64,000 bases of DNA, taken from contig JBJXDX010000169.1 of NCBI GenBank assembly GCA_046154585.1, positions 28,588 to 92,587 on the forward strand. The letters are read 5' to 3'. A model generated the notes under the pieces. The model was not told where the DNA came from. It ran no database searches and saw only the letters and a program-made list of their open reading frames with translations. Below are positions 52,774 through 61,217 of this stretch, piece after piece (the stretch's first letter is position 1; the number at the start of each line of letters is the position of its first letter). This DNA is from CADEFX01 sp046154585 (GTDB taxonomy: Bacteria > Pseudomonadota > Alphaproteobacteria > Rhizobiales > Hyphomicrobiaceae). The position numbers and the translations under genes are program-made.

Positions 52774-53361
52774 TTAATCAGCCTCGGCAATGGCAGCTCG
52801 GATGCATCCAGCAAGTCGGTTCAGCCTCTCCGCCCCGTGCGCGACGCAAATCGCATCTCTCAGATCAGGTCCGATCTCTAGCTGCACACCACGCCTTCGT
52901 CTGCCCCGATTACAGATGTTGTCTGTGCTCGTGCCCTGCAGGTTTTTGTTTTTATGGATTCCGGCTTTGAAGCCTGCCGCAACCAGGTTGGCACCAATCG
53001 CGTCTCGTAGCGCGGTATCCCGCCCACCAAGAAAGATCGTCTTGCCCCCCTCAGCGCAACCATGAACCGCAACCACGTAGTCACAGTCCTTTAGCAGCTC
53101 CAAGCATCGCGGCTCATCGAAGTTTGCCGAAGTCAGGTGCAGGTAGGAGTTGTTCCGCGGCTTGGCACCTTCAAAGCAATAGATGCGGTACTCCGCTCCA
53201 CCGATTGCCTTGGCCAATTCGGACGTACCGCGTTCAATCTTGCCGCCATGGGGCGCAATGACTGCGACCGCCGTGTCGGCATCGCGAATGTAAATGCAGA
53301 AGTCAGTATCGAGCTTTTCGTGCGCGCAAAGCTCCTCATAGTCCCGGTACTTATCCCCCAT
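52774..53361 (-). CDS. poly-gamma-glutamate hydrolase-family protein
   Basis: A 195-residue zinc-peptidase-like protein of the phage poly-gamma-glutamate hydrolase family (DUF867). Motifs include VIAPHGGKIERGTSELAKAI (His/Glu metal ligands), NNSYLHLTSANFDEPRCLELL and VAVHGCAEGGKTIFLGGRD (third ligand His). ATG 53361 has GTGGAGG upstream (MGDKYRDYEEL); a longer frame to 53418 is less likely. In phages this enzyme breaks down a poly-glutamate capsule. First gene of the mobile-looking region. Confidence 0.83.
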   Translation of the reverse strand: MGDKYRDYEELCAHEKLDTDFCIYIRDADTAVAVIAPHGGKIERGTSELAKAIGGAEYRIYCFEGAKPRNNSYLHLTSANFDEPRCLELLKDCDYVVAVHGCAEGGKTIFLGGRDTALRDAIGANLVAAGFKAGIHKNKNLQGTSTDNICNRGRRRRGVQLEIGPDLRDAICVAHGAERLNRLAGCIRAAIAEAD

Positions 53362-53500
53362 CCAACCTCCACGCATCGAAAATCTCGTGAGATACCCCTT
53401 AAATGCGCGCTCCGCCATACGGTGCCGCCAGCTGGGATTCCGGTTTCAGGGCGCATCCGAGCGGTGTAGTCTACATTTATTCAGCTCCCAAAGGCATGTC

Positions 53501-54094
53501 ATGGCGTACACGATTGCTGCTCCCAAGCCATCGCCGTTCCAAACTCTCAACTACGTTTTTGCGCGCATCCTCGGGCTTCTTGGACTAGCAAGCATTGTCG
53601 AATCGGCAAAAATTTGGGTCGGGTTTTTCCGCGAAGCTATCGATCTCTACCAAAACTGGGTCCGCGTCCCGCTCCACAATCTTCTCATGACGGTATGGCC
53701 GTCGTCCTGGCCGACGCTTCCGCATATCAGCATCGATCTGCTGATCATCTGGACTTCGTTTTTTGCCGCCGCCAACTACCACGTTATTCGCGAGGACGGC
53801 CGGAATATTTTTCGCCACATCTACGCGATCGAAAACAATTTGATGAAGCCTCAATCCCGCGCGCTCTTCAACACCATCATCAAAACGATCACAATTTCTC
53901 TGGTCGGCCCCATACTTTACCCAGTACTCGCCATCGCGGACCTGAAGCGCGCACGCGGTAGGGGACAATTGATCATCACAAATTGGATTATCATGAAACC
54001 GCGCGCCATCCTCTGGTATGTGGCGCAGCAGATCGCGGTGGTTATCCTGCTTATGTTCATTTCTTACCAGATGAAGATGCAGAACATCATCTGA
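53501..54094 (+). CDS. integral membrane protein of unknown function
   Basis: A 197-residue protein with four to five hydrophobic segments (for example ISIDLLIIWTSFFAAANYHVI, IKTITISLVGPILYPVLAIADL and WYVAQQIAVVILLMFISYQM). Start ATG 53501 with AAGG upstream. The sequence is more A/T-rich than the chromosome to the left. It converges with the next gene 2 bases away. I do not recognise the family. Confidence 0.6.
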   Translation: MAYTIAAPKPSPFQTLNYVFARILGLLGLASIVESAKIWVGFFREAIDLYQNWVRVPLHNLLMTVWPSSWPTLPHISIDLLIIWTSFFAAANYHVIREDGRNIFRHIYAIENNLMKPQSRALFNTIIKTITISLVGPILYPVLAIADLKRARGRGQLIITNWIIMKPRAILWYVAQQIAVVILLMFISYQMKMQNII

Positions 54095-54096
54095 AG

Positions 54097-54519
54097 TCAA
54101 CTGACGCGGCGTTCCGCCAGCGTAACGGCAGCGTGCAACACATGCGACGAGGGCACAGTCCTAAAAAGTGTGGACAGCCAAGCCTCGAAATTGTTCCCTC
54201 TCAACGCCGGAATGCGCGATATCGCAATCCCTTGCGTTGCCAGCTGTTCACGTAGTGCCTCGACTGCGCCGGACGCCGACAAATCGCATTTTTCCAGCAT
54301 TAGGTGTGTAATCCTGGACGCCGGCCGATCTGATACCGCGGAAGCACCCGCCATGCCCCTTTTCTTGTTCTTTGCACCATTGGATTTGGGCGCCTCTTCT
54401 ATTGCTTTCTCGAACTCTGCCTTAGTCAGCGTCTGGAGGTCTGCCCACAGGCCTATTAAAGCTCGCTTTGAATGCGAGGCGCACAAGTTGGCGAGGATCT
54501 GAGCGGTTGCCTTACGCAT
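54097..54519 (-). CDS. small protein downstream of ParA, possible partition partner
   Basis: A 140-residue basic protein, mostly helical, with a Lys/Arg-rich middle (SNGAKNKKRGM) and no membrane segment. It begins directly after the ParA stop codon (adjacent, no gap) and so must be translationally linked to it. The position is that of a ParB-like partner, but no ParB/RHH/HTH motif is obvious. Function is therefore by context only. Confidence 0.55.
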   Translation of the reverse strand: MRKATAQILANLCASHSKRALIGLWADLQTLTKAEFEKAIEEAPKSNGAKNKKRGMAGASAVSDRPASRITHLMLEKCDLSASGAVEALREQLATQGIAISRIPALRGNNFEAWLSTLFRTVPSSHVLHAAVTLAERRVS

Positions 54520-55389
54520 CTAGTGAATCCGGTTGTTCGCCGTCGCTAGTAGGTCGGTGGCCGCGCCAGCGAGATCTTCTTTCAACATTGTCACCGCGCG
54601 CTTCGTGAAGAAGCGCCAGTCATTATTACGGACGGCAAAGCCCTTGCCAGGTTCGGAGGTCGAAAGCAGTGTAGTCTCGTGGATGCGGTCACCCATGATG
54701 CTGGGGCTCAAGTTCTGAAATTGCTGCCTAATCCTCTTTTCCTGTTCATCGATCGCCTTCCGCTTCTTTGCATCCGCCGTTCGCGGAATGCGATTGAGCA
54801 GAATTTTGACTCGCTCGGGATTGTTAAGCCACGGATACATCGTGGACATCACTTCCCGGATCAGGTCGATGCCTTTGAGCGAGAAGGCGTCAAGGGTCAC
54901 CGGGGCTACTAGGAAATCAGCCACTGACAGCGCGCACAGCGTTGTAAACGTGCTGCTCGGATTCGTATCGAGAATGATGCTTGCGTATTCTGCCTTGCAT
55001 TGATCAATGAACGATCCGAAATTCTGCATCATGGCCATAGGCATCAGGCCGTTCTGCATCACGCCGAACTTCAGCGTTTGGAATGAACCCGGAATGAGGT
55101 CTACCCGAACCTTCGACTTCGGGTCGCTGACTGTAGTGCGCAAATCAGCAGGATGGGGGTCGCCGTACTGCGAGGGCGTTTTGAAGGTGGCATAGACCGT
55201 GCGATCCACGTGGATGCGGTCGAGTTGATCAGATTGGTAGAACACCTGAGTGAGGTTGCATTGGGGGTCGGTGTCGATCAATAACACGGGCGCATTCTGC
55301 TGCTCCGCAAGCTCGTGTCCTAAGTTCGCCGCGAGAGTTGTCTTGCCGACCCCGCCCTTCAAATTCATGAACGCATAAACTATTCCCAC
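54520..55389 (-). CDS. ParA-family partition ATPase
   Basis: A 289-residue Walker-type ATPase. The deviant Walker A NLKGGVGKTTLAANL has the two lysines of ParA/MinD proteins. LLIDTDPQCNLTQVFYQ is the Walker A' region and SIILDTNPSSTFTTLCAL the Walker B. These proteins segregate plasmids by pattern formation on the nucleoid. The GTG start at 55389 has GAGAGGATATT upstream. No canonical ParB gene follows; a 140-residue unknown does. Confidence 0.87.
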   Translation of the reverse strand: MGIVYAFMNLKGGVGKTTLAANLGHELAEQQNAPVLLIDTDPQCNLTQVFYQSDQLDRIHVDRTVYATFKTPSQYGDPHPADLRTTVSDPKSKVRVDLIPGSFQTLKFGVMQNGLMPMAMMQNFGSFIDQCKAEYASIILDTNPSSTFTTLCALSVADFLVAPVTLDAFSLKGIDLIREVMSTMYPWLNNPERVKILLNRIPRTADAKKRKAIDEQEKRIRQQFQNLSPSIMGDRIHETTLLSTSEPGKGFAVRNNDWRFFTKRAVTMLKEDLAGAATDLLATANNRIH

Positions 55390-55652
55390 AATATCCTCTC
55401 CCCATGAACATCACTGCGACGTGCACGCCGGGGCCTTGGGGACGTTCCGGCCAAATCAAGCTCGTCGATACACGGCGGTCGGAACGCGGTTCGCAAAATA
55501 ATCCCCAGCATCGCAATGTGAAATCTAACTTGCGTATGCAAGATTTGCGAGTCGTTAGGAGAAGATCGACAAAGCTTTTGCTGCTGCCATCGGCAGAAGC
55601 CTTCAGCTCTGCAAGCGGAGCAATACGTGGCCCGCAGCTGCCAGCAACCGCA

Positions 55653-58235
55653 TCATCCTTGGGGCCGCACCGCAACTGGGATCGACACAGCCGGTTTCAC
55701 CTGCAGTGGCTCAAGGACTTGCTCGTAAATTTGCAGATCCTGATCGGTCGCCTCAAGGCTGGCTGCGATTGCAAAATCCACAGTGTCAGGGAGATCATCG
55801 AATGGATCCAGCTTTCGCGCGACCCTGAGTTCGAACTGTGGACTCCCATTGAACTTCCGCGCCGACGAACCCTCCCAGGAGCGCTGAAAGATCGTGCCTC
55901 GCTCGACCCGCTTGCGATCCGCTTGGAAGGGTGTCGCCCCAGTCACAAAGACCTTGAGCTGCGCGTCCGTAGGCTCCTCAACGGTAAGTCGCACGGATCG
56001 ATAAGCTCGCCGACCCGGTGTGACAGGCGTAAACCACGTGACCGTAACCGATAGCAAACGGTGTCCCCTATGATCAGAAAGGCATGCCGGCAGCGGAAGC
56101 GTGAATATTCGCGCATCATCTTGGGCCAAGAAGCCAGTGCCCCATAGTGTGGCGCGGCTTTGCAAACACGCGACGGTCTCATCAAGCTGAGGAACACCTA
56201 GTCCAAGCATTTTGAAGACGTTAGACGCTCGCCGCGCATGCAGCTTCGGCTCGATAGGGCCAAAGACGCGCTCAATGATCTCCCGCCCGTCCTCGGGCAC
56301 GCGCGCGCGATGGGCGAGGAGTGCCTTCACGAGCAATGCCTTATGACGCAACGATAATGGTCCGTACTCACCAGGATAGGCGACCTCCAGGGCATCATGA
56401 ATCTGGTGAGCTGCTCGTGTAGCCAGTGCCGCCGCTCCGCTCGTCGCACCGGACCAGTCACTTGAGATGGCAACGCCCGTCGCGTCTAGGCGAGGACTGG
56501 CAACTTGCAGCCCGCCAAACCTATTTGCAGGCGTAACGCGCACAATCGCAGGTGTGCTCGCCTGATCCGATGTCACCCTTAGTCGCCCGCCAGGCATTAA
56601 GATATCTGGTTTGATTGCATTGCCTACGCCCGGACCAACACGGCTTGACGGTGTCGGCAAGGTCGCTGTCGGAAACGGGTCGAGCGAATATCCCTTATTT
56701 GGCGCTTCGCGGATTGCGTCCTCATGCAGAGCGCCGACTGTCAGCGCGTTTACCGCCTCAGCCGGCGATAGGATGCGTCTGTGCCTAATTCCGGCGTGGA
56801 TGCCAGCAAGAACGGCTTCCGTTCGCTGCTGATTGCCAAGCGCCTTGAATGCCGCATTGTTGGCGATGTCCTTCAGTTCGATGTCGTGTTGTCGTCCATC
56901 TGCATTACCCGCGCTGACGATGAACAGAACCCCATAGTGATGTGCTAACCAGTCGATCGCCCGCGCCCATGCTGACGTTCGTCCAAAGAATGGTCGGTTC
57001 CTATCGCCAAGGGAGACGTTGATGATAAAAATGCCCTGGGCGGCCGCACTCTCGCCTTCGCGCAAGTCCTTCACTGCTCGTACGAAAGTGTCGACCAGCA
57101 GCTCCTCGGGTGCGAAAATCTCCTCTGCCTGATCATGCAGATGGGCATACATAATCGGCCGACATACGACCGCGCGATCGAGGGCCGCTTCGGCCCGCTT
57201 GAGATCACCGCGTACGATCAAGGATGTCATTGCGGTACCGTGCCAGCGCTGTCCGATCGCGATCGCCTCAAGGCCGTCCGGATCGACTAGCTCCACGTGA
57301 TCCAAGAAAGCTGGATGGTTCGCGACCGGCACGCCGTCAAGAATTGCCGCAATAGCCGGCTTGCTGGGTGCCGGAATGGCGAGTACGGGCTCTTCCGCAT
57401 CCTCAAATTGAGTTGTGACGTCGATTTTGCTTTGCGGCCTAATCGCATAGACATCCGGCAACCCCGCCAAGCCGGCCGGATCGCGCCTAGCTATGGCCTC
57501 TGCCTTAGCCGCAGACACTTCAACTAGCAGCGCATCATAAGCGATCTCGTCGAGCCGAGCTTCATCCAGTTTCCGCCCGCCAAGCTCAACGATGCTGGCC
57601 TCGGTCGCATCGCGCTGCGACATCGCCTTTTTGGCGTCCCGCTCAAATACGAGTTCAATCTCGACGCGCACATTCACGTTTGGATCGAATGCGGCGATAT
57701 CGGCGATGAGCCTCGCATCTTCGTCGCTGACTCGATCCTTCGGACCCCACCTCCGGAGATCGTGCAAGCAGATGAAGAGGCGCTCCCATGCCTTGTACTT
57801 TTGGCCCAGCGGCTTGTTGGCTTGCCACAACCTCCACAGCCCGAGCATCTCGCGGATCGCAGCTTCGGTTGGAATCAGCAGGTAGAGATAGCCGGGAGCA
57901 TTCTCGTCCTCAAGTTCGGTATCGCCTTCACCAACTAGGTCAAGGCCCGGAATCGCTTCAAGCGCCTTGGTGAAGCTCACCAACGCCCGCTCCTTCAACT
58001 CGAAGACGAGCAGTGACTCCGCCGCTAGGGCCTCCGGATCAGCCTTCAGAGCTAGTGGGCTTTGACCTGCCTCTAGCGCCTTTTGCAGCGCGGTGAACTT
58101 TGGACCGAGCACTCGCCTTTGCCGCCCGCGATTGTGGCTTGGCGGGTAGGGCATTTTGATTTGTGGCCCCTTCGCCCGGACGCCTGCGGTGCCGGGATCG
58201 AACTTGAGTAGAGGCCGTGCTGGATCGCTCGGCAT
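55653..58235 (-). CDS. ietS: S8 subtilisin-like serine protease, IetS-like toxin
   Basis: An 860-residue cytoplasmic subtilase (no signal peptide) of the type paired with AAA ATPases. The triad is recognisable: Asp ~300 in AILDGVPV, His ~332 in WHGTAMTSLI, Ser ~599 in SGATSGAAALATR, with the oxyanion Asn ~444 in VSAGNADG. The N-terminal ~250 residues are non-catalytic, and a beta-rich C-terminal region follows the Ser. It matches IetS, the protease partner of the pTiC58 ietAS module. ATG 58235 lies inside the AAA gene, a 197-base overlap in a different frame. Proteolytic targets unknown. Confidence 0.85.
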   Translation of the reverse strand: MPSDPARPLLKFDPGTAGVRAKGPQIKMPYPPSHNRGRQRRVLGPKFTALQKALEAGQSPLALKADPEALAAESLLVFELKERALVSFTKALEAIPGLDLVGEGDTELEDENAPGYLYLLIPTEAAIREMLGLWRLWQANKPLGQKYKAWERLFICLHDLRRWGPKDRVSDEDARLIADIAAFDPNVNVRVEIELVFERDAKKAMSQRDATEASIVELGGRKLDEARLDEIAYDALLVEVSAAKAEAIARRDPAGLAGLPDVYAIRPQSKIDVTTQFEDAEEPVLAIPAPSKPAIAAILDGVPVANHPAFLDHVELVDPDGLEAIAIGQRWHGTAMTSLIVRGDLKRAEAALDRAVVCRPIMYAHLHDQAEEIFAPEELLVDTFVRAVKDLREGESAAAQGIFIINVSLGDRNRPFFGRTSAWARAIDWLAHHYGVLFIVSAGNADGRQHDIELKDIANNAAFKALGNQQRTEAVLAGIHAGIRHRRILSPAEAVNALTVGALHEDAIREAPNKGYSLDPFPTATLPTPSSRVGPGVGNAIKPDILMPGGRLRVTSDQASTPAIVRVTPANRFGGLQVASPRLDATGVAISSDWSGATSGAAALATRAAHQIHDALEVAYPGEYGPLSLRHKALLVKALLAHRARVPEDGREIIERVFGPIEPKLHARRASNVFKMLGLGVPQLDETVACLQSRATLWGTGFLAQDDARIFTLPLPACLSDHRGHRLLSVTVTWFTPVTPGRRAYRSVRLTVEEPTDAQLKVFVTGATPFQADRKRVERGTIFQRSWEGSSARKFNGSPQFELRVARKLDPFDDLPDTVDFAIAASLEATDQDLQIYEQVLEPLQVKPAVSIPVAVRPQG

Positions 58236-59226
58236 TGGCAAGAACCCTTGAGCGAGCGGCCCAAAGCGGCATGAGTTCTGCCAGGACCTCCGCGAATCGT
58301 TTCTTGCCCAAAGTCAGCACGTGCCTTCGTCGCAGGTCGATAAGAAAGTCCGCGATCTCCGCATAACTCACAGGCCCAAGCACCGACGCGACCGCTGCCG
58401 GGTCGGCATCCCCCATGCCTGGCATTGACTTGAACCCTTGCTCCAGGATGCGAACAGCATCAGCGGGCGACGGAGGTGGGAGCAACAAGCGCAGCTGAAA
58501 GCGTCTCCAGACCGCACGGTCTAGTAGTTCAGCATGGTTGGTTGCCGTCACGACGACCACGGTACTCGGAAGACTATCAACCTGCAGCAGTAGGCTCGAA
58601 ACGACCCGCTTGATCTCACCCGTCTCGTGAACGTCACCGCGCTCCTTTCCAACGACATCAAACTCATCAAAGAACAGCACGCAAGGGAGCCCGCGCACGT
58701 AGTCAAGCATCCGCCCAAGGCGCTGCGTGGTCTCGCCCAAGAAGCTCCCTATGAGCTGCTCATAGCGTACCGTTAACAGCGGAAGGCCCAGAGCTTCAGC
58801 AATGCTTTCTGCAAGCGCTGTCTTTCCATTGCCTGGAGGGCCAGACAAAAGTACACGATGCCGCGGTTGTAGCCCGTGCGAGCGTAGAAGGTCAGCGCCG
58901 TGATGCTCTTCGATGAGATGTTCAATCTCGGAGCGCACCGTCTCCGGCAGTGCCAATTCCGTGAGAGGCCTCTGAGGGAAAGATTCAACCACGAACTCCC
59001 GTCCAGACTTTGCCGTCGTGGTTCCCCCATTAAGAACGCGAGGCGTGGCGTGGCCATTGGCTTGCACTGCACGCAATAGCCGATCCGCCTGCACATTATG
59101 CCGCTTTGCACGCTCCGTCGCTGCAAGCGATTCGACCGTGGACCGCAACAAGGATTGGTCGCCAGCGACGCCAGCGCGAACCAAAGTCAAAATTAGGTCA
59201 TTGCGGGACATAGCTCGGCGACTCAT
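58039..59226 (-). CDS. ietA: AAA ATPase, IetA-like antitoxin/regulator
   Basis: A 395-residue AAA ATPase. Walker A is LLSGPPGNGKTALAES (~126-141) and Walker B VLFFDEFDVVG (~183-193). Sensor 1 is TATN and an arginine pair follows in DRAVWRRFQLRLLLP. This is the chaperone/remodeller partner of the subtilase in ietAS-like modules; in pTiC58 it acts as the antitoxin. The C-terminal 65 residues are basic and low in complexity and overlap the protease gene. I used ATG 59226; a second ATG at 59211 is possible. Confidence 0.85.
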   Translation of the reverse strand: MSRRAMSRNDLILTLVRAGVAGDQSLLRSTVESLAATERAKRHNVQADRLLRAVQANGHATPRVLNGGTTTAKSGREFVVESFPQRPLTELALPETVRSEIEHLIEEHHGADLLRSHGLQPRHRVLLSGPPGNGKTALAESIAEALGLPLLTVRYEQLIGSFLGETTQRLGRMLDYVRGLPCVLFFDEFDVVGKERGDVHETGEIKRVVSSLLLQVDSLPSTVVVVTATNHAELLDRAVWRRFQLRLLLPPPSPADAVRILEQGFKSMPGMGDADPAAVASVLGPVSYAEIADFLIDLRRRHVLTLGKKRFAEVLAELMPLWAARSRVLANAERSSTASTQVRSRHRRRPGEGATNQNALPAKPQSRAAKASARSKVHRAAKGARGRSKPTSSEG

Positions 59227-59425
59227 GAAGCGGTCCGGCAATCAGCCGATGGCGCCCTGATACGGCAGTGTACCCTCTACTCGCCGCAGCACCAACTTTG
59301 CCCCTCAAACATGCAAGCGACAGTTAATTTCGCTACTATTTCCTGAGGTTTCCTTTGACCGTTGCTGTTGACGCAATGCGAACGGCGACAATGGGCGGCG
59401 CGCTTCCCCACGTTCCAAAACTGCA

Positions 59426-59794
59426 TCAACGCTCCGCCAGCGCCTTCCGCACGTGAGCCTGCACAGCCGCTCGAGCTTCGACAGAAATCCCAGGGCAAGA
59501 CGCGATCGCGATGCACACCTGTTCGATCGTGACCGGCCCGAACGCACCCGTGAGTTCGACACCAACAATGTCGGAGAGTCTGTACCGGATGCCGCCCTTC
59601 TTTCTTGTCGGCCCTAGCGGCAACCGCACGAACGGCAGGCCGCGGCCGGCGCGCCGCAGGTTCGTCAGGTAATCGTCACTGAACGACCAACGCTCGGCGA
59701 GTACCCGCGGCGTTACCAAGGTATCGCGCATCAGGTCCACGACCGGCTTATAGCACTCGTGAGTCACTGAACTCGGGATTGGGAGCTGGCTCAT
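59426..59794 (-). CDS. small helix-turn-helix DNA-binding protein
   Basis: A 122-residue protein whose middle part, DTLVTPRVLAERWSFSDDYLTNLRRAGRGLPFVRLPLGPTRKKGGIRYRLSDI, reads like an excisionase/MerR-type winged helix-turn-helix (VLAERW...YLTNLRR and the wing GGIRYR). The ATG at 59794 has GGAGG seven bases upstream. It lies 199 bases upstream of ietA on the same strand and divergently from alpA, so it may regulate either. Confidence 0.7.
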   Translation of the reverse strand: MSQLPIPSSVTHECYKPVVDLMRDTLVTPRVLAERWSFSDDYLTNLRRAGRGLPFVRLPLGPTRKKGGIRYRLSDIVGVELTGAFGPVTIEQVCIAIASCPGISVEARAAVQAHVRKALAER

Positions 59795-60066
59795 ATTCGG
59801 TCCTCCGTTGAAAGTGGAGGAGTGCATAAAATACGCGCTCCCAAATATCAAAAGCGCGAATTGCGCCCGGCCCAAATTAAATAATTAGAAATTTGTGTGG
59901 TACGCAGATTTCGGCGTTTTACGCGTGAAATGACTTATGCGACCGCTCGCTCGCTCCGGGACGCGTGCGAAAGCTCTTGAGTGCGCCAGACACAATTCGC
60001 GAATTTGTCGATGTTTTCATCCGCGCGTATCCTCCCCCAATCGAAACTCAAATTGGGGTAAGGAGA

Positions 60067-60282
60067 ATGAACACATTGAATAAGGTAGGGCTACCGGCGC
60101 CGTCTCGGCTCCTCCGCATCAGCGACGTTACCGCACTTACGGGTACCTCGCGTTCGTGGATCTATAGAGCCGTGACGAAGGAAATATTTCCGAAGCCGCG
60201 GAAGTTATCGCCGCATACGCGCCGTGTCGGCTGGAACGCTGCGGAGGTTGAAGAATGGATTTCCAGCCGGCACGCAGCCTGA
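60067..60282 (+). CDS. AlpA-family phage regulatory protein
   Basis: A 71-residue excisionase/AlpA-type regulator. RLLRISDVTALTGTSRSWIYRAVTKEIFPKPRKLSPHTRRVGWNAAEVEEWI is the full AlpA domain (helix-turn-helix plus wing ending in W). AAGGAGA precedes ATG 60067. AlpA proteins control prophage or island excision and are common in such elements. Divergent from the HTH gene, with an A/T-rich 272-base promoter region between. Followed by a terminator-like hairpin. Confidence 0.88.
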   Translation: MNTLNKVGLPAPSRLLRISDVTALTGTSRSWIYRAVTKEIFPKPRKLSPHTRRVGWNAAEVEEWISSRHAA

Positions 60283-60303
60283 ACACGCACCATCCGAAAT
60301 AGA

Positions 60304-60336
60304 AAAGCCGCCTGGGTTGGCGCCCAAAGCGGCTTT
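60304..60336 (+). terminator. terminator after alpA
   Basis: Stem AAAGCCGC / GCGGCTTT with an inner TGGG...CCCA, 22 bases after the alpA stop. A T-rich stretch (TTCATTATTTT) follows after 7 bases. It would separate alpA from the downstream three-gene operon. Confidence 0.6.
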
Positions 60337-60444
60337 CGAGTTCATTATTTTAGCGAAAGTTAACTAGCGCATGTCAGTTAAAATACGCTTGCCAAAACCT
60401 GGTATCAACAGCGCGGTCTCCTTTCGCATGCAGAAAGGAGCCAC

Positions 60445-60954
60445 ATGCTGACGCTCAGCCCCGAATACTACGAGCGAGTGGCCAAGCTGGCCCGCATCGC
60501 TGAGAAAATGGAAGACCGCTACCCGGATCTCACCGGCGGAAAACCACTGCCGGCCGAAATCTGTCTTGCCAACTACCTGAAAAGCCAAAGGGAGGACGCG
60601 GAGCGGTTCGCAAGGCACTCCCGGTTTCGCTATTGGCATCGCAGCTCGCTTCCCGGCGAGTACGAATGGGTTTTGCGAAGCTACGGCGTCCCGAATCAGA
60701 AGCGCCGCTACGCTATTGTGGCGGCGTGTTGCATCGGCTCGGCAAGGGCTACGATCGTGCGCTATTACGCGCCCCTGCCGAGGGGTGAATGGCTGGTCGA
60801 TGCCGAGCAAGGATTTGCCGGCGCTCCCGAGAGCGGTGAGTTCTCCGGCGAGCTGACAGCCGACATGGCGTGGGACTCCCGTATTCCGAGCGATGTTTTT
60901 TCGACATGGACAGTCCGAAGCGGCCACTCAGGTCGGGAGATTGGCGCACCATGA
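60445..60954 (+). CDS. hypothetical protein in primase operon
   Basis: A 169-residue protein with no membrane segment. Conserved-looking features are LTLSPEYYERVAKLARIAEKMEDRYPDL at the N-terminus and a pair of cysteines in VAACCIGSARATIVRYY. RBS AAAGGAG precedes ATG 60445. It overlaps the next gene by ATGA and so is the first of three translationally coupled genes ending with the primase. No family recognised; context suggests a replication or regulatory role. Confidence 0.55.
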   Translation: MLTLSPEYYERVAKLARIAEKMEDRYPDLTGGKPLPAEICLANYLKSQREDAERFARHSRFRYWHRSSLPGEYEWVLRSYGVPNQKRRYAIVAACCIGSARATIVRYYAPLPRGEWLVDAEQGFAGAPESGEFSGELTADMAWDSRIPSDVFSTWTVRSGHSGREIGAP

Positions 60955-61217
60955 CTACCCCCGACATCCCCGATACCCCCGGCGCGAGAGCCGCCCGGCG
61001 CCTCCCCAAGAAGGCTCAGAACCGTTTCTGGCGCATCGTAAACCTGCAACTCGAGAGCACCTGGGAGCAAATCTTCAGGGGCACAGCGACCGAAGCGCAT
61101 CATGAGTTCATCCGGAGGGTGGAAGCCGGAGTTATTTATTTGAGGCGAAACGGAGCTTGGTATGAGGTCTACGACTCTGCTGCCGGAAGAGCCCTTGGCT
61201 GGTGGAGGGCACCGTGA
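60951..61217 (+). CDS. small hypothetical protein in primase operon
   Basis: An 88-residue basic protein (RAARRLPKKAQNRFWRIVNLQLESTWEQIFRG) with a helical middle and aromatic C-terminus (AGRALGWWRAP). It starts within the stop of the preceding gene (ATGA) with GGGAGA upstream, and its own stop overlaps the GTG of the primase. DNA-binding is plausible from its charge, but there is no recognised motif. Confidence 0.55.
   Translation: MTTPDIPDTPGARAARRLPKKAQNRFWRIVNLQLESTWEQIFRGTATEAHHEFIRRVEAGVIYLRRNGAWYEVYDSAAGRALGWWRAP

Noticed and set aside
52774..53418. Longer start of the poly-gamma-glutamate hydrolase-like gene at 53418
   Set aside because: ATG 53361 has a stronger RBS (GTGGAGG) and an N-terminus that looks like other family members.
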